From Chrysophaeum taylorii (lineage: Eukaryota > Sar > Pelagophyceae > Pelagomonadales > Pelagomonadaceae), in the NCBI GenBank assembly GCA_029834535.1, contig JAQMWT010000469.1:48721-112720 (forward strand): DNA of 64,000 nt. Reading direction: 5' to 3'. Made by a program: the position numbers and the translations under genes. The notes beneath the pieces were generated by a model. The model had not been told where the DNA came from and ran no database searches. It was given only the letters and a program-made list of their open reading frames with translations. Of the stretch, positions 9,734 to 20,990 are shown piece after piece. How positions within the stretch are numbered: position 1 is the first letter of the stretch; each line of letters begins with the position of its first letter.

Positions 9734-10143
9734 GCAGCTGCGCTCTGGAACGTCTTCCAGCCGATTGTGAGGAGGAGGAGCAGCTGCGCGAAAAAGCTGT
9801 AGAAACGGAGCGTGATGTGGGTCTCGGTGACCCCCATCCAGTGGAAGCCGATCTGGGCCACGCGCGCCGTGAGAAGGCACCCGGAGAGGAAGGAGATATC
9901 AGGTCCGTTGAGGACGCGGTTTGTCAGGACGACGACCGCAAAGAGCGGCATATTCTCGAGGCAGTTGGCGTGCGACGCGGCCACGCGGCCTACGAAAGTT
10001 TCTTCGGTGGCGAAGCGCGACTTGTTGAACTCTGTGGGCTTCTTTTGCCCCGAGAAGATGAGCGCCGACCGGGCGCCTAGGATGATAAACACGTGCACCA
10101 CCGTGATCAACGCGTACAACAACAAATACTGCTCGGGGACCAT
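9730..10143 (-). CDS. MAPEG-family membrane protein
   Basis: The 137-residue protein has the size and four-helix layout of MAPEG proteins (microsomal glutathione transferase, leukotriene C4 synthase and relatives). The family signature is clear: RVAASHANCLENMPLFAV at about residues 53-70 matches the R-x-x-x-A-x-x-N-x-x-E-N-x-P motif that binds glutathione in active members. Hydrophobic helices lie at about 6-28, 64-78, 83-102 and 112-130. Members act in ER or mitochondrial membranes on lipid peroxides and electrophiles; the exact substrate cannot be told from sequence. The gene overlaps its convergent neighbour at the stop codon. Confidence 0.9.
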   Translation of the reverse strand: MVPEQYLLLYALITVVHVFIILGARSALIFSGQKKPTEFNKSRFATEETFVGRVAASHANCLENMPLFAVVVLTNRVLNGPDISFLSGCLLTARVAQIGFHWMGVTETHITLRFYSFFAQLLLLLTIGWKTFQSAAA

Positions 10144-10845
10144 CGTTCACAATGATACGTCGCTGTTGAATAGTACTATGTGGGAATGATTTCTGAGACT
10201 GACGCTAGGCTTCAGTAGTGCCAGAATTTCGTTTTCTCAGAAAATGATGGTGTACATGGTTAGGGTGGCCGCGGAAGGGGGGCAGATGGGCGAGGAAAGG
10301 TGGACAAGAAGTATACAGCGTGATGGCTAGAAATAAAGTCTACGACGGCGAAGGTGCCGAAGATTACTACGACGAGTAGGGAGAAGCGACCTTTTTTGTC
10401 TTTAGTTGCACGCCATTCCTTTTAATCAAGCGAGCGAGTGGCTGCGGCGCAGTTCATCGCCCACTAGTAGGGTCGGATAAGGAACTCGGGGGTCCCGCGC
10501 CGGGGCTGAAAATCCCCAAGGATTGGCGGGCTTTTTTGTCCGTCGCCAAGTTGACCCAAAATGGTGCCGATTTTATCTTGGAACGAAGTCCGTAGCTGCC
10601 GATTTGGCGAATCTACTTGGGAGTGAGGTATTTTGGCGCCTCGGTGGAGGCGGGGGCCTAGGTGGCTCTACTCTGCACGACGCCATCGGCTCCAAATACA
10701 ACAACCGGCGCATCGGGAATGTCCGTAGGCCCAATGAGGGTCGTGTGGGCGTTTAGACGGCGCCTTTTGTTCGCTGGGGCCAGTTCTAGTGTCCTCGTCT
10801 TTCTGGGCGTCCTCGGGAGACCGGCATCGGGGCCCGCGAACGCAG

Positions 10846-12168
10846 CTATGCGTAGTCGTCGTCGTCGACGTCCATCGCGTCCTCCTCCTCCTCCTCGTCG
10901 TCGTCGTCGTCGTATTCGTTGTCCTCGGACACGAAGCGCCAGGAAGCCGGCTTGGAGCCGTTGAAGAAGGTGGGGCGGTTCGCGAGGAGCCACCCGCTGA
11001 AACCGTCGTCATAGGAAACGAAGATCCAACCCAGCCCGAGTTTCTTGCGACCGTCCTTGGAGTTCTCGTCGGATACCGCCTCGATGGTGCCGGGCATCCA
11101 GTAGCAGCCCGGGTGCCCCGACAACTCCCAGAGAACCTCGACGCGTGACCCGACCAACGCCACGTCAATCGTCGGTAGCTTCGAGCGGCCACTCGTTGTC
11201 CGCGTCCGCTTCCTCGGATGGCGAAAGGCGCGGCACTCCTCAACCTTGGCCTTGAGCCCGTCAACGCTCAAGTGCCGCCTCGCGTCGAGTTCGAGACGCT
11301 GGGCCGTCGCGGTCCCGAGCACTGGCAGCTGCCGTCGGCGCTCGCCCGGGACTACCGCCTCGGCGACCAACTCGCGGGAGTTGGTCTTGATCTGCTCGTA
11401 GACGTACTCGAGGTGCGCGGTGAGGAATTCGATGTTGGCCTTGGAACCGGCCGAGCCGATCGTCGGGTCCTTGCCCGAGGTGTAGGACTTGGGTTTGAGG
11501 TCGCCCATGCCCATGCCGACGACGTACCTGTCGATGTTCTCCTTGAGGACCTTCGACCGCGCAGCGTTTCTCGAGATCTGCTTAAGTGCCGCATCAAGTC
11601 GCTTCTTGACCGTCGAGAGCAGGGTCCTCCCGACGAGGGCCTGCTCGTCGACGACAGGCTTGACTTTCATGGCCTCCTACGCCTTGGCGTAGTCGTTCAC
11701 CTGGCGCTCGAGGGCCTTCTCGACGAACGCGGCGGCGCGACGGCGATGGTGCTCCTTCGCCGCCTCCGCGCGCGCGGCAGCCTGCTCCTTGTGGTTCTGC
11801 CGACCACGACGAGCCGCCTCCATCAACACTCCTCGAAAGTCGTCGCCGAGCGTGGCGAGACGTCCTCCACCAACTCGATCGCGCATTCGAGCCTTCGTCG
11901 TCGTTCGACCAGCGACCTCGTCGGCGACGCGTCGCCGGCGCTTGGTCGTAAAACTCGTGGCGGCCCGGTCGAACATGTGGTCCCGTTGGCACGCGACGAC
12001 CCCGACGCAGTTCACGACGCTCATGTTGACGTAGGAGGCGTTGTAATACTTCAATACGCCAAACTCGCCTTCGACCTCGTTCGAGTTCCGCCGCGCGCCG
12101 TCGAAGGCCCTCCGGAGCTCCGACGTCTGGTTGACCGCCGCGAGGTCGCCGTCGCCGACGTAGCGCAT
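10846..12168 (-). pseudogene. Transposase C-terminal part with in-frame stop and Tudor/PWWP-like domain
   Basis: EGEFGVLKYYNASYVNMSV near 12060 provides a likely catalytic Glu followed by a helix, as at the end of DDE cores. The frame hits a TAG at 11677-11679 but continues in the same frame from an ATG at 11670, so only one stop separates the halves. The last 120 residues contain VGSRVEVLWELSGHPGCYW ... WIFVSYDDGFSGWLL, a Tudor/PWWP-like barrel often used to bind chromatin, and end in a long acidic Asp/Glu tail. The barrel resembles the N-terminal one, so the protein may carry the module twice. Confidence 0.7.
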
Positions 12169-14992
12169 AGACTGCCCCCCTCGAACGTGCGGCGCATGCC
12201 GCGGCCCCAGGCCCGGAGCGCGTCGAGCATGGTCTTGGCCTCTGGATCATTGGTGTCAGTCGGAGCGTAGAGCCGCGCCCGAACGGCCGCGACGTCGCGG
12301 ATCGTGGACTGGCCGTCGACGGACAGCTTCGCCGACCCGGCCCGCGTCTCGAGGAAATGGGCGTAGGTGGCGATCTCAGTGTCGAGGGCCTCGTAACCGG
12401 CGGTCGCAACGAGTTGTGGATTATCCTGGCAGACTTGGAAGAAGGCATGCACTCGCTCGAGAACGCCCGCCATGTCGAGAACCGACCAACCCTCGAGGGC
12501 GTCCGATGCGGCGAAAAATCGGAAAGGCACCGTGAGCTTGTCGTCGATGATCGCTCGGGCTCGAGTGGCTCCGGCGACCTCCTGCGAGGACAAGGTCGAG
12601 AAGAGGTTGTTCCTGAGGATGTTCTGCGGCGCGTAGCTCGCGTTCTCGAGGAACTCGACGAGAAACGGGAGGTTGTGGAAGATGACCCAGGCCGCGTTGG
12701 TGCACGCGTCCTGCCGCGTCCCCTTGTCCGTGCGGCCGAGCGTGAGGTAGAGCTCCGACGGGTGCTTCTCCTCGAGGAATGCCCGGAGAGGGGTCCCGAA
12801 GCCCTTCCCGTAGCGATCCACGCCCTCGCCGATACACTTGGACAAGGCATGAATGACCTTGTTCAACTCGCCGGTGAGGCGCAGGTGCTTCGCCTCCGAG
12901 CTCTCGATGCTATCCTTCAGCAGCGTGTCGAGCATCTTGGCCTCCTCGGCGGCGCCGCCGTCGAGCCATGTGTTGCCTGCTCAACAAATTGCTGGTGGGA
13001 CGGCACGACGTACCGAGATGTCGCTGGCAGTTCCCGTGAAAGACACGAGTCTTCGCGTCGCGCTCGTCTTGCGTCATCAAATTCCATAGCTCTTCCCCGA
13101 TCTCCTTCTGCACCGCCGCGAGGACATGCTCCTGGAGCTCGCGGACCGATGCGATGGCGGCGGAGGCGTTGTCGGTAACGTTGGCCCGGCCGGCGAGATT
13201 CTGCACGCCGGCGCTGCCGGCGGCCGGGAGCACCTCCGCAGCAGCGTCGGCTCCGTAGAGCTCCTGGTGAACTTGATTAACGAGCTGGAGCGCTCGATTC
13301 AGGTCACCAAACCGATCGTTGATCGCCTTGGCCTCGCCAGGCGCGCTCTGGTCGGAGATCTCGCTCGCGCCCAGCGTCCAGTTCTCCGTCACGCCGCCGC
13401 GTGTGACGCGAAGTTGGGTAGTCGCGATCTCCTTGCCGTCGAGCGGCGACGCGTCCGTCGCCGCGTCGACGACGTCACCGTATCCCACGGCGAGGGCGAC
13501 GGCGGCCTCGTGAAGGACACCCATCTCGGAGCGCAGGTCGCGAATGAAGCGTGCGGACGGGAGCTCCATGTCGCGCACTCGCTCCGGGCCAACGACCGCC
13601 TCGACGACCGAGACCAGGACCTCGGGGATTTCCGCAGGCGCAACCCGCGAGGCGAGCAGTTTCATACACAGCACCCTGAGCTTCGAGTCCCACGGAGTGC
13701 CCTTGCCGGATCCCTTGCCGGACGGCTTCCGCGGTACCCACACTTCGGCGTTCTGCTTCTCGAGGACCGCGACCCGCTCCCGCAGCCGCTCGATCTCCTC
13801 CTCCCGGGCCTGGACGCGGTCCTCGGCAGCCGCGAGCTTTATCTCCATTTGCTTCGCTTCCTGGTTGAGGGCGGCGTAATTGTTCTTGAGTTGTCGCATG
13901 GCCCGAGGGTCCGATTTCTTCAGTCGGTTCCTCTCCCGAAACTCGGCCGCCGCCGCAGCCTGTCTCGCCGCCTCGTTCGACTGGGCCTTGGTCGCGTTGA
14001 GCTCGTCGATGGCTCGCTGCAGCCTCGCGGTCGCGGTGCTTCTCATTGGAGGCCTGGTGGCGTTCGATGCGGACCTGGAGCCGTGCCTCCCGACGTGCGG
14101 CATCCCGGACCTCGTCCTCGTACTTCCACTTGGCCTCGAGACGCGCCGCGTCTGCCTTGGCGGCCGCCATTTCCGCGGCGAAGGCGTCGGCGTGGGCTTC
14201 TTTCGTCTCGCGTTCGGCGGTGACAGAGCGAGAGTGCTGAGCCGTCTTGGCCGCCGTGAGCTTGTCGACCGTGCTCCGGAGTTTCGACACCTCCTTCTCG
14301 AGCTCCGAGATCCGCACATTCGAGTCCGACGACAACAACAGTGTGGAGATAACCGATGACCCACTCGATCCAAGCGTCGGACGCGCTGGCCGTCCGGGTG
14401 GTAGTCGCCGAATCGGGGGGGTGTCGTTCTCCTTGTCGGGCTTGGCCTTGACGTGGGAGAACGGGACGCGGATCTCTCCCTGCTGAATCGTTTTCACGTC
14501 GTATGACTCGACCCGACACACAGCGTTGTTGTAGATTAGGCCCAGGACAACGCCGTTGCCGCCCTGGATGTTGTGCCCCGCCGAGAAGTCGTGCTCGATG
14601 AGGACCTCGTCCCCGCTGCGGATGGTTGTCTTGAGAGTCCTAGTTAGCGACGCGGAGATCCGGGCGAGAACGGCCTTCGCGCCCTTCGTCGTGTGTAGCT
14701 TGCTCGGGGTGAAGTCGTCCCGGCACATTTTCGAGCACACGTAGAACTTGTCGGGCAGCTCGCCCTCGATATTCAGGAGTCGCTCCAGGTCGAGCGGCTG
14801 GCACCTGGCCGTCTCGTCGGCGTCGAGCCTCGCTACGCACCACACGCACTCTCCCCTCAAGAGGTTTTTTCGCCGTTGACGTTTGGCAGCGGGTTTTTTC
14901 GACACGTTCGTCAACTCAGCCGGGACCGAAGGGTCCACAGGGGTTACAGAAGGACCCGGGGCCGACTCTTTGCTCGTTTCGGCCGATTCCAT
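12166..14992 (-). pseudogene. Transposase, N-terminal, coiled-coil and catalytic part (frameshifted)
   Basis: The first in-frame ATG is at 14992. A Cys-containing region (CVWCVARLDADE ... CSKMCRDDF, residues about 46-95) could bind zinc. A Tudor/SH3-like barrel follows (GDEVLIEHDFSAGHNIQGGN), then long coiled coils. Near 14030 the homologous frame shifts by one base and continues (LNATKAQSNEAARQ) to the catalytic region, with ATDASPLDGKEIATTQL near 13450 carrying a likely first Asp and FHGNCQRHL near 13030. A second shift near 12980 leads to a helical domain (GKGFGTPLRAFLEEKHPSEL ... FHNLPFLVEFLENA). A third shift lies at about 12168. Some shifts could be spliced introns; cDNA would tell. Confidence 0.75.
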
Positions 14993-15019
14993 GGGCGGAA
15001 CGCCGATTTTGTGATTTTG

Positions 15020-15044
15020 CAGGCTATGTTTGAAACATAGCCTG
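15020..15044. repeat. Perfect 12-bp palindrome near the transposon right end
   Basis: CAGGCTATGTTT (15020-15031) is followed after one base by AAACATAGCCTG (15033-15044). It lies between the transposase ATG and the right terminal repeat, so it falls in the 5' leader or promoter. It could be a hairpin or a binding site for the transposase or a host protein. Confidence 0.7.
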
Positions 15045-15139
15045 AGACAATCCACTTTTGAATGAGGGTTTCTCGTTTGGTGTTCGAAATGTAGGCTAGG
15101 GCCTAGTTTTGAGCTTTCTTATCCGACCCTACCACTAGT

Positions 15140-16080
15140 TGTGCGAGGTTGGTATTGATAAATAAGCAATAGGCTCAGCTTATTAGAAACAAAAAAGTTT
15201 CTGGATTTTCGGAGCATAAACCCCAAATTTTCCCGACGTGAGATCCGTAGCTGCCGAATCGGGAGCTTGCACAATACGACCTGCGTGGGGGAGTTCTGGA
15301 CGCGTAGCTATGAATGCGCAGGGCGTGGCACGTCCAGGGTGGTCTGGCGGTCGATGCGACAACGTTACCGTCGACCTTAGACCACCAATTGGCAAGTCCG
15401 TGGGACTCCCGCCGCCGCCGCAATCGTCGTCGTCATCCATCACATGTCACAAGGCAAGTCGTCGCCGCACTCGCTTCCATCGTTCTCATCGTCCTCATAA
15501 TCGTGAAGCCATTATCGTGCTTGACAAAGACCCAGCCCTTTTTTTTCGGCGTCCGTCTTCAGAAGTCACCGTTGATGGAGTCGTTTCAACGACACCGTGG
15601 CCTGCCAACTTCCAAAGGACATCGACCTGCGTACCAACCAACGCGTCATCGATCGTCAGCAGTTGTGAGCATCGAACCGGTGGCAACTTCCGTGCGCGTC
15701 GCGTCGCTCCCGAGGCGCGGCGCTCAAGAACCTCTTTGTCACTCGCAAGCCACCAAGACTTGGGGTGCGCCGTCACGGTACAAGGGACGGACAGTTCCCA
15801 TCTACGCGTCCGCTGCACGACAGCCTCCAGCTCGCGACGCTCCAACTTGATGACGTTGTAGACGCGCTAAGGGCGCCCGGTCAAAAAAGGCTGCTGTCTT
15901 CCACGCCCGACACAATAACGCTCGATGTTCGCTCCTTCATCCGAACACAGTTGCTGGAAAGCTGTGTTGAGGGCGGTGTCGAGGCGCGTTTTGCATCTCG
16001 AGGTCTTCGTCTTATTGCCCGGCGTGAGCGCCGGCTTGTCGACGAGATGTTCTTCGCCGCGTTGAGGCCACAATATCAAG
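15140..16080 (-). mobile_element. Decayed second copy of the 10.5-kb transposon family
   Basis: CCGTAGCTGCCGA at 15245-15257 matches 10590-10602 inside the left end of the intact-ended copy. Minus-strand frames match its protein: LLTIDDALVGTQVDVLWKLAGH (about 15570-15650) against LPTIDVALVGSRVEVLWELSGH, and KTRLDTALN with NIERYCVG (about 15930-15990) against KKRLDAALK and NIDRYVVG. The order is the same as in the first copy. Frames are broken throughout. The right limit is not visible. Confidence 0.6.
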
Positions 16081-16220
16081 GCAGAACCTGGGTCGTGGAG
16101 CTCGGTGCGGATGCAGGTCTGCCCGGCCTCATGGCCGCCAAACTCGGAGCCAGCGTTACTCACCGACCAAGACCCGCAGATCCTCGTGTTTCTCCGACGA
16201 AATGTAGCGGAGATAGCGAC
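16030..16220 (+). pseudogene. Fragment of a Methyltransf_16-type protein methyltransferase
   Basis: On the plus strand TWVVELGADAGLPGLMAAKL (about 16090-16150) matches motif I of the METTL21/FAM86 class, whose normal form is V-x-E-L-G-a-G-x-G-l-x-G. LTDQDPQILVFLRRNV follows in the next frame at about 16165-16210 and matches motif post-I (T-D-x-x-x-x-l-x-x-x-x-x-N). The one-base shift between the two and the absence of the rest of the domain make this a remnant. These enzymes trimethylate lysines on chaperones and elongation factors. Confidence 0.5.
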
Positions 16221-19200
16221 TTTCCAAAGCTCGCTGCTCGTCAGATGCGGCTTGTTGAAGGCGTCCTTCAGGTCCTCCGATGCCCCGAGTATAGCATATG
16301 TTGCCCGGGCGGCAGCACCCTGTACGCGCGACCTGTCCAGGAGGAGCGGACTTGAATTCGAGCGCGACCTCTTTAATGGGGCATCGTTAGGGCAACAGCC
16401 TCGTATGGATTCCGGTTGTTGTGTCGCCTGGAGCGGGCTGCCCTTGGTCTTCGAAATCGCGCGTTCCTGCGGCGGACTCGTGCTTTCGCTCGATCGATTC
16501 GTTTGGCATGACAATTTCAAAGCCACGCACCCGGAGGCGGTTGAGCTCGCCGTCGATGCACATCGAGGACGGCCAGCGGCAGAAGGTGCCATAACAAAAC
16601 AAGGTCGAGGCATGAATTTGTCCTGAACTGCACCCCATCGGCGGCGAGGAAGCCAGCCATTGCCAATCGCCCAGCTTCAGGGCGGAAGCCGAGGTCGAGT
16701 TGCGAGTTAATGGGAAGGACGTAGTCTAACAAGAATCGACGACGCTGTCAGCGGCTCGACGCAGCAAGTCCCAGATGCTCCCGCTGGCCTTGGGTCTGGC
16801 AACGGCGAGTGAGTCGTGGCAGCAGCACTCCGCTGTGGACTCACAGTCGATCTTGGCGATGGCCGAAGAATATCGTCAATAGACTTGGGGCGCCATGATT
16901 ACGACTCCCGTGGTAGTGAGTGCTGGGTGCGTTGCGGCTTGAACCAAGGAGGTAGGGGACCAGGCGACTGCAGTCCCGTCGACGATCGTCGCAGCACTCC
17001 GAAGCTCGCTATCCACGTGAACCCCCAAAGACCGCTGTTGAGACTCGCGCGCGTTGGCGGCGACGTCGTGGCACGGCGCGTGGGTGGCATTGCCTGGGGT
17101 GTCGGTCGACCCGAGGGCTCATGACAGAGCCGGAGTAAGCGAGCAACGGCGTCTCCCGCCGTGCGCCGCCGTTAGGGAGAAACATCGCGCATTCCAGTCA
17201 GACGGGTGACTGCCGCGTGCAGCTCTTCGGACGACCGCGCGTGCAACTTGGCACCCACATGCCTGTGGCTGCCTGGCCCACGCTTGAGGTCGTCAAGACG
17301 CGTCGAACCAACGACATGCCAGCATTACTCGCCGGCGAGCACTACTAGCTGATGACGGAACCGGTGTCGGATGCGGTCGGCGCTCGTGCCGGCGACGGTA
17401 GGGTCTAGAAGGTTATACCCGATGCTGCTCGTCGTCGTCGCCGCCAGGCTGCTTTTCGCCCGTTTAATGAGTCTTGCGTTTCTCCGGAGCTTATCGTCGC
17501 GGTCGCCGCGGCCCTCTAGCTGGAGCCATGCGCAATCAATCTTAGAATTCGGCTCCGAACAGCGTGGCGTTGCTTCACTCTATGGTTGACGATCTCGTTG
17601 TTGATCCGATCTATCCAGTCAAGGTCGTCGTTGTTTGTGTGCAGACGCCAAATCGCCGGAGGAGCCGTGGTCCGCCGACGCTGTGAGCATGATCTCGCAT
17701 GGCGACATCATTGATTGTGGCGCACGGCTCTCTCAGCCGCTTGGCCATTAAGAGCGCACGGCGCGATCACCTGGACTTCCTCGAAAGTAAGCAGGCGAGA
17801 GAAAAGTAGTAGTAGTAGTAGCACTGCGTCTCGTTGGCGATGCGCTCACAAATAAATGCCTTCGGCGAGTTTGAGAAGCCTGAGGAGCTTGCCGGCGCGC
17901 ACGACGGTTGCGACTTCTCTCAACGCGCTCGCGGCTTGCCGGTTGTTGACGAGACGGCTAATGCGCGGCGGAGCATACGATCGTGGAGCCGGAAAGGGTC
18001 GCGCACTCATAAAGAACGTGCTGTCGACCATCGCTCCCTCGTAATTGCACTTGATGGCGGCCGCTTGGAGGGTGTTTGACGACGACGTAGCTTATCGTTT
18101 GCAGCCAGCCTTGTGCGCCGAAAGCACGCGCCGAGCTCGCGCTGTCGATCGGCGCGCTTGGGAAAATCCCACTCGCGCATCAAGGCGGCGGCTGCTTGCT
18201 CGTGGTGGCCACGTCACAGTTTCTTCATTCGAGTGTTCTCGACGTCGACGCACGTTTACGGTTTCTCTAAGAGGTTATTCGCTCAAAAAAGAGGAGCGAC
18301 ATCTTTTTGAGGCTCTCTTCTTCTTCTTCAAGGCGCGCCCTCCCATTGAGCAGGAGATGTCTCTCGCGTCGATTTTGTTTCGTCGAAGAGCTTTGCCACA
18401 GCATCGTACTCCAGAAGAGGCGGCCATTCTGATTCTAGTAGCTCTTGGCGATGTTGTCAAATTCCTCCTTCCTGCGGGGTGCTTGGTGTTTTGGCGGATG
18501 GAGAAGGCACGTACCTCCGCGCGTTGGATTGACAAAAAAAAACCACGACGAGGGAGTCGAAATTCGCGAATGTCCTCGAAGATGTCAAGACCTGAGCAAA
18601 CCGCGACTCCGAACCTGTTGGCAGGCTCGCCGAAAAATACAACTCTATGGACTATTGTGTGTTCGACGGCTCCCGAAAGAAAGGTGGGGCGTCAGAGGCT
18701 CATCCCCAAACAAGCGGGCGCGCAACCCCGGCGAGAAAAGTTGGACTTTGGAATATCCGTGGCAAAGGTACGTACGTCGTCGACACGGCCATGCAGCGCG
18801 CTCGACGCGAATCATGCAACACCGAAGGAATCTTTTCTCGCATTTTTTGATTATTCGGAAATTCAGATATATCTTGGAGCACCGTGCGTAAATAGAAAGA
18901 TTACTTAAGCCATGACGAGCGACGAACACGCGGCGTTTTTCTTCACGCGAATATTAACAGTAGGCACCGAGCGATAACACCGACAATTGTTGGCAAAGGG
19001 TTTTCGGTCGGCGCTGACTTCGTACCACTCGACGGCGGTGACCAAGAAGTCGCTAGCGGTGTGGGCTACCGTCATCAATGGCACGATTGCTTCGACCCAC
19101 TTCCTTGATCCGACGATAGGCGTCTGTCGCGCCGCCGGAAGGCGCCGGAAGGCGCCGTGCAGGCATCGGACACGAAATTACAGATTGGCAACTTGGCGCG

Positions 19201-20160
19201 AATTCCTGTCGCCCAATATCGCTTCCAACCTTCGTACGAAGAAGAAGAACACCCGGCCACGGGGAAAGCCTTGGACGCCGACTATGCCGGTTGAATTGAA
19301 CTGAACTGAACTGAACCGAACCGGGGGTGAAGAGGAAAATGATAGAAAGAAACTGGGGGGATATTTAGGCTGGCCGGCTACAACAAATGCCCGGCCTCCA
19401 ACACCGAAGTTGAGAGTTTCCGCCAGTCTCTGCTCTTGCCAGGTATAGGTAGGAGCGCAGTCCTATGCCTGTCCACATCACAAAGTCTGGAAACGCCGAT
19501 CGGGAGTGAAGAGATAAGAGGTGGGAACACGGCTTTATCACTTACTCCTCCGAAAAAAGGTGGGGTGGTAGGCGAAATGTAGCTCAACGAAGGCCTTATA
19601 TAACATAGAAGTAATGGTTGCCGCCACGTCACAGTTATAACGCGTGTTCCCCTTTCCCGGTTGCCACGGTCCTCGGGACCGGCATTAAGGCCGCCGGTCA
19701 CGACCGTCGCCATTATCGTCGTCACTGCCGCGCTTGGTCTGGTTGCAATTGGCCCACCAGAGCTGCAGCAGCCGCATCACGTCCTACCGTTTCGGGGCTG
19801 GTTCGACTCGGACGGCGCCACGCAGCGGCAGCATGCAGCGGCACCTTCGAGTCGACGGTCACGTCATCGAAAACGTATGCGTTAGATATTCACGTCACCA
19901 TCAGGACTCTTTACCGGCACAAGACGGCGAGGCTGGACGCATCGGTATGACGCGAAGCGGGCGTCGCGCGCGGGTAGGTGGCTTCCTGCCTTACTCGCCG
20001 CGGTCTCGCGAACGCGGGCGAGGCCAACATAAATTAATTGACCTCCTCCGCGTTTAACGTCGTCGACGGCGAGAATCGCAGTTCCTGTGGTCGCAACGTT
20101 CCCGGCCGAATGCACGTCTGGTCAGCGAGAGATGCGAGCGCGGATGGATAACACCGGACA
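16221..20160. other. Unassigned DNA, probably decayed repeats
   Basis: Several open frames exceed 60 codons but none has recognisable motifs or consistent coding character; the longest, on the plus strand from 18045 to 18908, is Arg- and Ser-rich and looks non-coding. Small simple repeats occur: (GTA)n at about 17805-17820, a repeated GGCGCCGGAA at 19133-19155 and (GAACT)n at about 19292-19315. Confidence 0.45.
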
Positions 20161-20281
20161 ATTGTTATGAGGAGGAAAAATGATTTTTTTTTTTTTCCGA
20201 CGGCAGAAGATGGTGATATAAATCAATCTCAGAATACACGGAGCAAAAGGAGTACGCCCCCGCCACCAGATAATAGTGACG

Positions 20282-20722
20282 TTAGTCCCACATTAAGACG
20301 TGTGTCGCAGGTTTTGAGATTTTCTCCACGATCGGCGGACGCAAGAGCGCGACGATCGCCGAAACTTCGTTGGGCGATGGGTTTTCCGGCGCGCGCGGCA
20401 CGATTTTCGTGACAAATCGGTTCAGCTGCAGAGTATCGCGGCCCGCGTGGTCGATGAGACGGTTGACCTCTTCCGACGTTGGAAGGTTCGGTTCCTTTGG
20501 GGGTTTGTGCGGCCTGAGGCGCTGCAGCCGATCCTCGCCAAATTTTTTCGCCCCTCCCCGGATCGCCCGCTTGAGCGCGACCTCGGCCTCGACCTCGCGG
20601 CGGAGCTTCTCGTCGGTCGCCGCGAGGGCCTCGTCGCTCCAGGAAATGAACCCCACGACGTCTCTCTCCGTCGTTACATTCATTTCACACCAACCAGTGG
20701 GTACCGAACCTAAAATACACAT
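20282..20722 (-). CDS. Hypothetical protein, unknown
   Basis: The 146-residue frame has two possible starts: ATG at 20722 or, 13 codons in, ATG at 20683 (MNVTTERDVVGFISW), which gives a cleaner N-terminus. The middle is charged and helical (LRREVEAEVALKRAIRGGAKK), then KPPKEPNLPTSEEVNRLI. No membrane segment, signal or known domain is seen. It stands alone between repeat-rich regions and could be a fragment of a transposon protein. The frame reads like coding sequence, with balanced charged residues and no low complexity, which is the main support. Confidence 0.35.
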   Translation of the reverse strand: MCILGSVPTGWCEMNVTTERDVVGFISWSDEALAATDEKLRREVEAEVALKRAIRGGAKKFGEDRLQRLRPHKPPKEPNLPTSEEVNRLIDHAGRDTLQLNRFVTKIVPRAPENPSPNEVSAIVALLRPPIVEKISKPATHVLMWD

Positions 20723-20990
20723 GGTATCAAAGGTCAGGGTTTAGTTTTAGTACTTTAGTAGTACATGTTTTAAACCGGTTTTTTTAAACCGGATTTAACT
20801 TGGATTTCACGGTTGACACCGAAACGCTCGCCGCGGAAAACGTTGTTGCAGGACACGTCCGTTTGTGAGGTCAGGGAGCATCTTCTCTTCCATTTCTCTT
20901 CTGTGCCACACGCTCGCTGCCTCTTGTTGAAGTTGCACACGCTGGTGGTGACCGTTATGGTGACCAAAATTCAAAAAAGAGAGGAGTTCG

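Larger units (their letters stand above)
10468..15131 (-). mobile_element. 4.66-kb DNA transposon with TIRs, decayed transposase
   Basis: The terminal inverted repeat TAGGGTCGGATAAG begins at 10468 and its exact reverse complement ends at 15131. The element is flanked by CCACTAG on both sides (10461-10467 and 15132-15138), a 7-bp target duplication. One long coding region fills the minus strand from about 14992 to 10846 but is broken by at least three frameshifts and one in-frame stop. The transposase has a DDE-like layout but I cannot assign a superfamily; similar unnamed proteins recur in algal genomes. A related, more decayed copy lies just to the right. Confidence 0.85.

Noticed and set aside
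11218-12270. Long plus-strand open frame of 350 codons opposite the transposon
   Set aside because: It is antisense to the GC-rich transposase, has no motifs and is Arg/Val-rich from reverse-complemented codons.
18045-18908. Plus-strand frame of 287 codons
   Set aside because: No recognisable domain, irregular composition, and it lies in a region of decayed repeats.
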